NCBI GenBank assembly: GCA_938045085.1
Contig: CALINZ010000025.1
Coordinates: forward strand, 1 to 12,082
Direction: 5' to 3'
Source: an uncultured Collinsella sp.
Lineage (GTDB): Bacteria > Actinomycetota > Coriobacteriia > Coriobacteriales > Coriobacteriaceae
DNA: 12,082 nucleotides
In this document: in pieces, positions 1 through 6,591 of the stretch
Layout of the letters: every line of letters starts with the position of its first letter
Numbering within the stretch: position 1 is the first letter of the stretch
Translations under genes and position numbers: made by a program
The notes under the pieces: model-generated
What the model saw: only the letters and a program-made list of their open reading frames with translations
The model's database searches: none
Told to the model about the DNA's origin: nothing

Positions 1-1
1 C

Positions 2-2425
2 ACCAACGCCGAGCTGCTCGCACGCGCCGAGGTTAAGGCCGCTGTCGTAAACGTCGCGCCCGTCGTGCGCGATTGGGATCAAGCGGTCACGCGCATTGAG
101 CTCGAGGCGGATGCAGAAAGCGACGACACGGGACAGATCGAGCATTTCGTCCATGCACTGATAGAGAACGACGAAAACGCCGCGCCGATGTATAAGTACA
201 CCTATATCGGGCAGGCGAAGGACGCCGCTGCGGACCCCAACGCCAATTCTGCTGGTGTATCGGAGGACGAGCGTGGCGGCATCAAGCCCTCGAGCGACAA
301 CGTGCTGTTTGCTGGCGTGCTCAGCGAAGCCCACATGAAGCTGGCGATGATCGCCGGCGTGGAGTGCCTGTTCCGTATCGCCTCGGTGCGCTACGGCGAG
401 AATGGTCGCTCGCGCCTGGTGGTGCATACAAAAACGAACGGCACGTGGTCCGCTCCCACGCCCGTGGACTTCCCCCTTGGGTTTGGCGAGGGCGACGTGG
501 AGCGCAGCGGCATATTCGATTACGACTTCGACGTGGTGGAATATACAGACGGGAGGGGAAACCAAGACGCCTACGTGCTGCTGGTCTCGGGCGAGCGCCC
601 CGCCGGCGACAACACCCATTTCGATACGGCGAGCACATCCGGCATGCTGTCCGTTGTGCGTCTGTGCATCAGCAACGACGGAGTTCGCGTGATGTCGCAC
701 ACGTCGTGGCGCAGCATCTCGCGCGGCCGCCTTCAGGAGGATGGCTACCATTGCCTGCAGTGCCCGCGTATCACGGTGGGCAAGACGCTGGTCGACGGGC
801 GCCTGTCGGGTGCCTACCTTCACCGCCGCGGGACCACCGCAGAAAAGGCGCTCGGCAGCGAGGCTGAGGTTGCGCTGGAGTGCTTTACCCTATGGTCGGA
901 CATTTCGGGCGACAGCCTGACGTTCTGCCAAGTTCTCCGCTTTCCGCAAGCACCGTCAAGTATCGAGCTGGGTGAGCCCGAGAATATCAACGGCAAAATG
1001 GTGGTGCCCGTTGCATACGAGACCGCAGACGGTTGCGGCTGCGCATCGTACGCCGTGATCGGCCAGTCCATCGCGGGCTGGGGCGTTATGTCGCCAGATG
1101 CCACAGTACCCCACGCGGTGCCGTGGCCGCAGCACACGGGCTTTTTGGCAACTGTCAACGAGCAGCTGCAGCATGTTACGTGGACGCGAGGCGCATCGGC
1201 ATTTGCAACGCAGCCCGTGGGTGCCGCAGGCTGTGGCCCGGCATCGTTTAGCGTAAGCAACAACGGCAGGTGCGTGCTCTATGTAGAGAACACCGATGGC
1301 AAGGTGGGACAAACCTACGACGAAGAAGGCAACCCGGTTGCAGTGATGGGCAAGCACTTCCGCATCTTCGCCAGCACCTTGGCGGGCGATCTGTTCACGG
1401 AGCCGTTTGTGATGTGCGAGCTGGACCATCCCGTCGATCAGATAACGACATTTTTGACGTCGGGAGGCATGCTCTCCGCGCTCGCCACGCACATTGTGAG
1501 CGCGGAGAAGAGCGAGGCAGAGCTGCACGACATCGAAGTGCCCTTGGTGGCGTGTGCCACTCCGACGGGCGCCGTTGCTACCTCGGGCGCGGTGGTGCCC
1601 GGAGCAGCAGGCGAATCCTTCATGGTCACGGTGCGAAACGACGGCAACACCTTACTGACCGCTGGCACGATCGATCTGTACCGAGAGGACTCCAGCCAGC
1701 CGTTCTCCAGCGCATCCATCGGATTCGGAGTGAACGCACGCATGGCTTCGATCTACGATCCAGAGCTTGCCGAGGACGCTTCGGCCAACGATATGGCACA
1801 CGTGAAGTACGCGATCGAGACGCTGGGCGCACGTTTTGCAACGCACCCGCTGGTAGCCGACAACGGCAACGCCGTGCTGGCACCGGGTTGCACGGCACAG
1901 TTCCGTATGAGCTTCGCCATCCCCGAGAGTTGGAGCGACGAAGTGGGCAAACGCGTAACGCTGTATGCGAAGGCGCGTAATCTGGTGGCGCTCGATCCCG
2001 TAACGCTCGAAGAAATTCGACCGGGCGCGAACTCGGCGCTGGGTGCTGTACTGCACGAGCTCCACGTGCCCGACGCGGCATGCGAACGCTCAGAAGTTCA
2101 GGTCGGCGTATGCGACAGCGCGGACGCCACAGGGCTTCACGACGCCCCGATGACGGCGGACGGCGATGGTGGCTCAAGTGGCGGCGGTACTGACGGGGGC
2201 GGCGGCTCCGGCGGAAGCAGCTCCGGCAGTGGCAAGGACCACGGCAATAACAAGCGCTCCGGAAAAGCGGGCGCGCTTGCGGGCACGGGCGATGCCAACG
2301 CTCCCCTCACGGCAGCCGCTGCAGCACTCGCCGCGGCAGGCGCCGGCCTCGTCGCCTACAGTGCCCGCCGCACGGCGCTCGAGCGTAGCGGCAGCGATGA
2401 AGCCGCGTCTGATACGCCCCACTAA
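2..2425 (+). CDS. Cell-wall-anchored surface protein, 5'-truncated by the window edge
   Basis: The frame is open from base 2, so the N-terminus and any signal peptide lie outside the window; the GTG at 65 is not a convincing start. The bulk of the protein is an extended, beta-rich region I cannot assign to a named family. Around 1606-1650 the sequence GESFMVTVRNDGNTL resembles the first strands of a CARDB-type adhesive/immunoglobulin-like domain. The C-terminus is diagnostic of surface anchoring: a Gly/Ser-rich linker (about 2157-2260), LAGTG at 2276-2290, an Ala/Leu-rich hydrophobic helix, then Arg-Arg and a 17-residue polar tail. LAxTG is the motif preferred by class E actinobacterial sortases, so I infer covalent attachment to peptidoglycan by such an enzyme. 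The tail after Arg-Arg is longer than usual. The stop is TAA at 2423. Anchoring is fairly sure; the ligand or function is unknown. Confidence 0.8.
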   Translation, partial: TNAELLARAEVKAAVVNVAPVVRDWDQAVTRIELEADAESDDTGQIEHFVHALIENDENAAPMYKYTYIGQAKDAAADPNANSAGVSEDERGGIKPSSDNVLFAGVLSEAHMKLAMIAGVECLFRIASVRYGENGRSRLVVHTKTNGTWSAPTPVDFPLGFGEGDVERSGIFDYDFDVVEYTDGRGNQDAYVLLVSGERPAGDNTHFDTASTSGMLSVVRLCISNDGVRVMSHTSWRSISRGRLQEDGYHCLQCPRITVGKTLVDGRLSGAYLHRRGTTAEKALGSEAEVALECFTLWSDISGDSLTFCQVLRFPQAPSSIELGEPENINGKMVVPVAYETADGCGCASYAVIGQSIAGWGVMSPDATVPHAVPWPQHTGFLATVNEQLQHVTWTRGASAFATQPVGAAGCGPASFSVSNNGRCVLYVENTDGKVGQTYDEEGNPVAVMGKHFRIFASTLAGDLFTEPFVMCELDHPVDQITTFLTSGGMLSALATHIVSAEKSEAELHDIEVPLVACATPTGAVATSGAVVPGAAGESFMVTVRNDGNTLLTAGTIDLYREDSSQPFSSASIGFGVNARMASIYDPELAEDASANDMAHVKYAIETLGARFATHPLVADNGNAVLAPGCTAQFRMSFAIPESWSDEVGKRVTLYAKARNLVALDPVTLEEIRPGANSALGAVLHELHVPDAACERSEVQVGVCDSADATGLHDAPMTADGDGGSSGGGTDGGGGSGGSSSGSGKDHGNNKRSGKAGALAGTGDANAPLTAAAAALAAAGAGLVAYSARRTALERSGSDEAASDTPH

Positions 2426-2631
2426 CCCCCGGATAACGCAGCCCGGCCCCATTGTCTGGACGCTATCTAGATTGGAAAACTCGCGGCCGACACTTGGATT
2501 TCGCGATGCGCCAATACTGAAAGCAAGCATCAGCCGAGAAGTGCGCCAACCCAGAAATGTTGCGCAACAACATTGGTTCTCCGGGCGATAAGATTTGCCC
2601 GTCAGGAAAAACCAGACGAAGGGAGAACAAA

Positions 2632-3813
2632 ATGTTCTGTCCCAACTGCGGGGTCAGAAACCCCGACGAGGCAAAGTTCTGCTTCGGTTGTGGAAAGCCA
2701 CTCCCCGCTCAGGGGGGGGACAACGCCAGAACCCGTAACGACCTCTGGCGCACCGGGCGCTAAGCCCGCAGGCAAGCTCGGAAACAAGACACCCAAGCCA
2801 GCCATCATCGGCGGCATCGTTGCGGCGGTCCTGATCGTGGCCACTGCCGTGGTCGTTCTGCTGCCCAAGGGACCACAGGTCAAAAGCTGCCTCAATGACT
2901 ATTCGTGGGAGGAAATCGCCCAGATTTCCAAGCTCATCTCCAAGAAGGGAGACCAGAACGGAGCCATAGGGATCGCCAAGAAGTACCACCTCTGCACGGC
3001 GGACGGAAAGCTCGACGGAACTCAGACCAAAGACGTCACGCTCTCCGATGGAACACAGACCAAGGTCATGATCATGGGGTTCAACCATGACGACAAGTCC
3101 GACGGCTCCGGCAAGGCGGGCATCACGTTCATCTTCGCCGATGACATCGCCAAGAAAAACATGTTCGAGAGGGCCGACCTCGATAACCTATTCCAGAAGA
3201 TTCAGGACGACGGCTCTGCCAGCATAAGTTGGGAGAACACCTCCTTGCGCTCTTGGCTCAGCGACTCTTTCTCGAATGAGCTCCCTTCGGACCTGAGCGA
3301 GCAGATTGTCTCCGTGGACAAGGCTGACGCAGTGATGCCTTGGGTGTCATATACGATCGATTCCTACTACGGCGGTGGCATCGGCGCAGAGCTCAATGAC
3401 GATCCCGACCTAATGACGACCACAACGACCTCAGACAAGCTGTGGGTTCCAAGCTTTGTCGAGGTCGCCCCCCCCTCAGCGATTACTTGATGGATGGCTG
3501 GACATACCTGTTACAAGAAGGCTCTCAATACCAGCTGTTCGACGACACCGGGGTAACAGCGGACACTCCAAATAGCATCCTTGGAACATATGACTCGCAA
3601 GACGGGGGCGGTTGGTGGCTCCGGTCTTGGTCAACTTATGGCGATCGCTTCGGAGGAAAAGAGGCTGACGACATGCTAAATCCCTGCTTTAGGTGTACCG
3701 ACTCCAATGGGGATGGTGAGGCAGCGGCCTGCGAGTCGAAGTCCCAACCCTACTCTTACAGTATCCATGACGGCGAGCCATTTGTCGGTGTTAGGCCTGC
3801 CTTCTGCATCTAG
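2632..3813 (+). pseudogene. Zinc-ribbon / TM / DUF6273-type protein, frame broken twice at homopolymers
   Basis: ATG 2632 follows AAGGGAG (2619-2625) at good spacing. The N-terminus is a cytoplasmic zinc ribbon (C3, C6, C17, C20; CPNC...CFGC). It leads to a Pro/Thr/Gly linker, one membrane helix (about composite residues 58-77, IIGGIVAAVLIVATAVVVLL) and a large outside domain. That domain ends in TSDKLW...GGWWLRSW...GVRPAFCI, the signature of DUF6273-like domains. Frame 1 leaves the protein at G8 (2712-2719): read straight, it stops at 2761-2763. The second frame runs from G8 to C8 (3468-3475) and stops at 3488-3490. The last segment returns to frame 1 and ends at 3813. Removing one G and adding one C restores a single reading frame of about 394 codons. 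Function is unknown; the zinc-ribbon plus TM plus DUF6273 layout is common in gut Firmicutes and Actinobacteria. It may be a real pseudogene, a phase-variable gene, or a sequencing artefact. Confidence 0.75.
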
Positions 3814-3840
3814 ACAAACTCGCATCAGAACAAAACTGCG

Positions 3841-3873
3841 AGCGCCCCTCGGCACCGATTGCCGAGGGGCGCT
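3841..3873. terminator. Bidirectional hairpin between convergent genes
   Basis: A perfect 14-bp stem (3841-3854 with 3860-3873, GC-rich, AGCGCCCCTCGGCA on the left) closes a 5-nt loop (ccgat). Downstream on the plus strand is TTACTTTCTC, a broken U-tract; on the minus strand the exit is CAGTTTTGTT. It lies between the end of the DUF6273-type gene (3813) and the end of the oppositely oriented membrane-protein gene (3970), so it probably serves both transcripts. Confidence 0.8.
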
Positions 3874-3969
3874 TACTTTCTCGTCTATTCCAGTCCGTCG
3901 AACTCAATCGAGGACGGCCTAGGGTTGAACATCAGGTCGTCCCGCTTGGCCGCGTTGTCCCGCACATTA

Positions 3970-4554
3970 TTAGATATCGTCAGTGGAGTCGAGTTCTGTC
4001 TCGAGCTTGGCACAGCGTCTTTTCGCCGTGAAAAACGTTGCGCACAGGGCAGCAAACGTGGCCGCGAAAATCGTCGCACCGCAGAACACGCCCGTGGCCA
4101 GGTTCGCCAACCAAAAGACGCTTTCGAGCGGTACGATCTGCGCCTCAGCGATACAGCGCATTGCGGCAATAACAAGCGCGAACGCGGCGCCGCTAAGGCC
4201 GCTGATAAGCAGGAAATATCCAACAGGAAGATGCTCGGTTTGCCCAAAACGATTGGTATCGACATAGCCCTTCCGCGTTTGCAGTCCTGCGCAAATCAAC
4301 ATCACGAGAACGAGCCACAAATACATGGCTGCCTCGAACGGCGTTGCAAAGCCATGCGGCATTTCACTGGCGTCGCTGTGAACCCACGCAACCTGTCGAG
4401 CTATAATCTGGTAGAAAAAGATCATCAACATGCCAAACGAAAGCAGCACGAAACCAATCTTGTAGATCTTCGCGCTCTCAGCCTCCAGGCGCTCATCCTT
4501 TGGGCCGGCATATTCACGCCACTTTTGCACGAGTTTTAAATCTTCAAATTTCAT
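3970..4554 (-). CDS. Four-helix membrane protein in an XRE-regulator operon
   Basis: This is a 194-residue protein with an AGGAG ribosome site just upstream of ATG 4554. Four hydrophobic segments are visible at about 30-52, 75-92, 111-134 and 147-176, with a polar N-terminal stretch (KDERLEAESAKIYKIGF) and a charged C-terminus (AKRRCAKLETELDSTDD). It starts 9 nt after the stop of the upstream XRE gene, so the two are cotranscribed. Small XRE-type regulators of this subtype are very often paired with small polytopic membrane proteins that begin with a DER...K.YKI.F stretch, as here. The role of that pairing is not established, and DUF6773 is a possible family name that I cannot confirm. No catalytic motif is visible. 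Function is unknown; membrane location is secure. Confidence 0.85.
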   Translation of the reverse strand: MKFEDLKLVQKWREYAGPKDERLEAESAKIYKIGFVLLSFGMLMIFFYQIIARQVAWVHSDASEMPHGFATPFEAAMYLWLVLVMLICAGLQTRKGYVDTNRFGQTEHLPVGYFLLISGLSGAAFALVIAAMRCIAEAQIVPLESVFWLANLATGVFCGATIFAATFAALCATFFTAKRRCAKLETELDSTDDI

Positions 4555-4563
4555 AGCGAACTC

Positions 4564-4794
4564 CTAAAGAGCGTCAGGGTCGACGTCGCTCTCGTCTTCC
4601 CAAAACAAGTCGTTCAACGTAACGCGTAGCGCTTTACAGATTGCCACGCACAAATTGAGCGTGGGGTTGTAGCCACCCGCCTCGATCAGGCCGATGGTCT
4701 GGCGCGTAACGCCCACGGCCTCGGCCAAGTCAGCTTGCGAAAGGCCAACCGCCGCGCGCGCCGCCTTCATGCGTAGGTTCTTTTTGCCCGGCAT
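4564..4794 (-). CDS. XRE-family (Cro/CI-type) transcriptional regulator
   Basis: This is a 76-residue DNA-binding protein, essentially one helix-turn-helix domain: MKAARAAVGLSQADLAEAVG followed by VTRQTIGLIEAG, then YNPTLNLCVAICKALRVTLNDLFWE and an acidic tail. The SQADLAEAVGVTRQTI core is the classical recognition unit of small XRE repressors. I chose the ATG at 4794 (MPGKKN) because AAAGGA at 4800-4805 sits 5 nt upstream; an earlier in-frame ATG at 4833 has no comparable site and lies at or before the predicted transcription start. It leads an operon with the membrane protein 9 nt downstream. Repeated ATGTCTGTCAT-like boxes at its promoter suggest autoregulation (inference). The domain assignment is very secure; targets other than its own promoter are unknown. 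Confidence 0.95.
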   Translation of the reverse strand: MPGKKNLRMKAARAAVGLSQADLAEAVGVTRQTIGLIEAGGYNPTLNLCVAICKALRVTLNDLFWEDESDVDPDAL

Positions 4795-4841
4795 GGAGTT
4801 CCTTTCGTGGTAATGGACAGATATCCGTTGCACATGGCAGA

Positions 4842-4870
4842 AATATATTGCATCTATCAGAAGATGTCAA
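4842..4870 (-). promoter_or_regulatory. Sigma-A-type promoter of the XRE/membrane-protein operon
   Basis: On the minus strand, TTGACA (4870-4865, perfect consensus) and TATATT (4847-4842) are separated by 17 nt. Predicted initiation is near 4835, giving a leader of about 40 nt before ATG 4794. Confidence 0.8.
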
Positions 4871-4872
4871 CT

Positions 4873-4918
4873 ATGTCTGTCATTATAAAAACCATGTCTG
4901 TCATCGCCATGCAGACAT
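4873..4918. promoter_or_regulatory. Repeated operator boxes upstream of the XRE gene
   Basis: ATGTCTGTCAT occurs twice as an exact 11-bp direct repeat (4873-4883 and 4894-4904), start to start 21 bp, two helical turns apart. An inverted partial copy, ATGCAGACAT, lies at 4909-4918. A further inverted relative (ATGGACAGATAT) lies on the leader side at 4813-4824. The array directly abuts the -35 element of the minus-strand promoter. I infer that the encoded XRE protein binds here. Confidence 0.65.
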
Positions 4919-4942
4919 ACCAATTTCAATTCGCTATTCAAA

Positions 4943-5050
4943 CTTACTCGGTCAGAACCGACTCGGTTTTGTCCGAGTAAACTCGAGCATAAACTGATTC
5001 ATGCGATACAATTAACTCGGACAAAACCGAGTCGGAAGGAACCGAGTAAG
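4943..5050. repeat. Nested inverted repeat abutting the ATPase/nuclease gene start
   Basis: Two 37-nt arms (4943-4979 and 5014-5050) are inverted copies with 31 of 37 positions matching; five of the mismatches are contiguous. The spacer is 34 nt. Each arm contains a smaller dyad, ACTCGG-N6-CCGAGT (4961-4978; 5015-5032), and one outer hexamer (ACTCGG 4946-4951; CCGAGT 5042-5047). Hexamer spacings are 15 and 12 on the left and mirror-imaged 12 and 15 on the right. The right arm covers the ribosome site (GGAAGGA 5034-5040) and ends on the first base of the GTG start. It looks like a multi-site operator; a possible -10 (TACAAT 5007-5012) lies in the spacer. Confidence 0.85.
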
Positions 5051-6432
5051 TGGAATTCATTGGCAGGGAGCGTGAACTCACCCGTATTAAGAAAACGCTC
5101 AAAGTAACTGAGCAGCGCAATGTTCTCATTTACGGCAGGCGTCGCGTCGGAAAAAGTGAGCTCATCAAGCAGGCGCTAACCGATTTGCCGGACGTCGCAA
5201 CGGTCTATTACGAGTGTCGCCAAACCTCCGAGGCAGACAACCTCGAGAGTCTGTCCGTCCTTGTTGCTGAAGCGCTGAACTTTCCTCCGCTCGCCTTCAC
5301 AGGCATCCGCGAGCTCATCGAATTTCTGTTTGCCCAAGCCAAAGACAAGAACATTACCCTCGTTCTCGACGAATACCCCTACTTGAGAGATGCGGTTAAA
5401 GGCTTGGACAGCATTCTTCAGACCTCAATCGACGCCCACAGGGAAGACTCACGTTTAAACATTGTCCTGTGCGGCTCCTACGTTGAGATTATGAAATCCC
5501 TCATCGAGCATGAAAGCCCCCTCTACGGGCGAATTGATCTCGCGCTTGAGCTTAAGCCCATGGATTACTTTGACGCTGCGAAGTTCTATCCCGCGTTCTC
5601 GCCCGAGGACAAGGTGCGGCTCTATAGCGTTTTTGGCGGCATCCCCTTTTACAATCGCCTCATCGATCAATCCCAAAGCGTACGCGACAACATCATCGAG
5701 CTCGTCACGGAACCTGGCGCCCGCTTAGAAAGCGAGGTGCCATCCTATCTCAACGCCGAGATCTCGAAGATGACCAACGCCAACGAAGTTTTCGGGGCTC
5801 TCGCACAAGGTTACTCCCGTTGGGGGGACGTGCTGGCACAGTCGCACGTCTCGAGCGGTCCGGCCATGGCAGACGTGCTCGACAAGCTCATGTCACTCGA
5901 AATCGTCCAAAAGCGTGCACCCATCAACGACCCTACGAACAAGCGCAAGTCTGGCTACTTTGTAGTTGATCCGCTTTCGCTCTTTTACTATCGCTATGTT
6001 TTCCGCAATGCCTCAGCGCGTCAGCTGCTCGACCCGGAAGTCTTCTATGATCGTCACGTCTTCCAAGACTTCGAGGAAAACTACGTTCCTCATATGTTCG
6101 AGGAGATCTGCCGTCAATACCTCGTACGGCAGAACAGGACCGGCAAGATCGAACCGGCTTTCGACGCCATAGGCAAGTACTGGTACGACGATCCCGCAAA
6201 CAAAACGAGCGGCGAATTCGACGTGGTAACGCAAGACCCCGAGGGCTACGCATTCTACGAAGCAAAGTTCCGCAAATCCCCCATCACGCAAAAAATGGTC
6301 GACGAGGAAATCGCCCAAGTCGAGGCAACGGGGCTCAAGTGCCATCGCTATGGATTCTTCTCCCATTCGGGCTTCGAAGCTGGCGAAAGCGATCGAACCG
6401 TCTTCATCGACCTGCCGCAGATGTTTGGATAG
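5050..6432 (+). CDS. AAA+/STAND-like ATPase fused to a DUF234-type PD-(D/E)XK-like domain
   Basis: This 460-residue protein starts at GTG 5050, with GGAAGGA 9 nt upstream. The N-terminus (FIGRERELTRI) opens an ATPase_2-type P-loop domain: Walker A GRRRVGKS at 29-36, Walker B LVLDEYPYL with D107/E108, and a sensor-like CGSY at 141-144. A middle GGIPFY region and a helical/winged-helix portion (about 230-310) follow. The C-terminal part (about 340-460) matches the DUF234 layout: FEEICRQYL, then GEFDVV (E389, D391) and YEAK (E404, K406), spaced like a D...ExK nuclease core. Length and order fit the ATPase_2-DUF234 family. These are usually solitary genes of unknown function, suspected to act in mobile-element or defence contexts. 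No partner gene is adjacent. The repeat cluster at its 5' end suggests autoregulation. Nuclease activity is an inference from four residues. Confidence 0.88.
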   Translation: MEFIGRERELTRIKKTLKVTEQRNVLIYGRRRVGKSELIKQALTDLPDVATVYYECRQTSEADNLESLSVLVAEALNFPPLAFTGIRELIEFLFAQAKDKNITLVLDEYPYLRDAVKGLDSILQTSIDAHREDSRLNIVLCGSYVEIMKSLIEHESPLYGRIDLALELKPMDYFDAAKFYPAFSPEDKVRLYSVFGGIPFYNRLIDQSQSVRDNIIELVTEPGARLESEVPSYLNAEISKMTNANEVFGALAQGYSRWGDVLAQSHVSSGPAMADVLDKLMSLEIVQKRAPINDPTNKRKSGYFVVDPLSLFYYRYVFRNASARQLLDPEVFYDRHVFQDFEENYVPHMFEEICRQYLVRQNRTGKIEPAFDAIGKYWYDDPANKTSGEFDVVTQDPEGYAFYEAKFRKSPITQKMVDEEIAQVEATGLKCHRYGFFSHSGFEAGESDRTVFIDLPQMFG

Positions 6433-6477
6433 GACAGGACAGGTCCCCCCCCCGCATTCCAAGCATTCATTATCTAA

Positions 6478-6493
6478 TCGAACGATTGTTCGA
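6478..6493. promoter_or_regulatory. Putative LexA (SOS) box
   Basis: TCGAAC-GATT-GTTCGA is a perfect match to the mycobacterial/actinobacterial LexA operator TCGAAC-N4-GTTCGA, and the dyad extends by one more pair on each side (6477-6494). It lies 98 bp before the start of the topoisomerase operon, between it and the end of the ATPase gene. No other such site was noticed in the window. Confidence 0.6.
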
Positions 6494-6508
6494 TGGATTT
6501 CGTGTTGG

Positions 6509-6537
6509 TTGGAATCGTCTGCGGGCTGGGCTATGCT
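6509..6537 (+). promoter_or_regulatory. Candidate promoter of the topoisomerase operon
   Basis: TTGGAA (6509-6514) and TATGCT (6532-6537) are 17 nt apart, each 4 of 6 to consensus. Initiation would be near 6544. The LexA-like box ends 15 bp upstream of the -35 element. Confidence 0.45.
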
Positions 6538-6591
6538 ACCTTGACTATCTATATGACTTAAACGCAGCAAAGGAGCACCGAGAGAGCGAGT

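Noticed and set aside
2426..2631. Gap after the surface-protein gene searched for promoter, terminator or RNA gene
   Set aside because: No convincing hairpin with T-run, no -35/-10 pair at proper spacing, and no tRNA-like structure was seen.
4882..4887. Perfect TATAAT on the minus strand as the -10 of the XRE operon
   Set aside because: No -35 at proper spacing; the TTGACA-N17-TATATT pair downstream is a better promoter, and this TATAAT falls at and just beyond the edge of an operator repeat.
6477..6494. Dyad as terminator of the ATPase gene
   Set aside because: The stem is only 8 bp, of moderate GC content, and no T-run follows; the LexA-type match explains it better.
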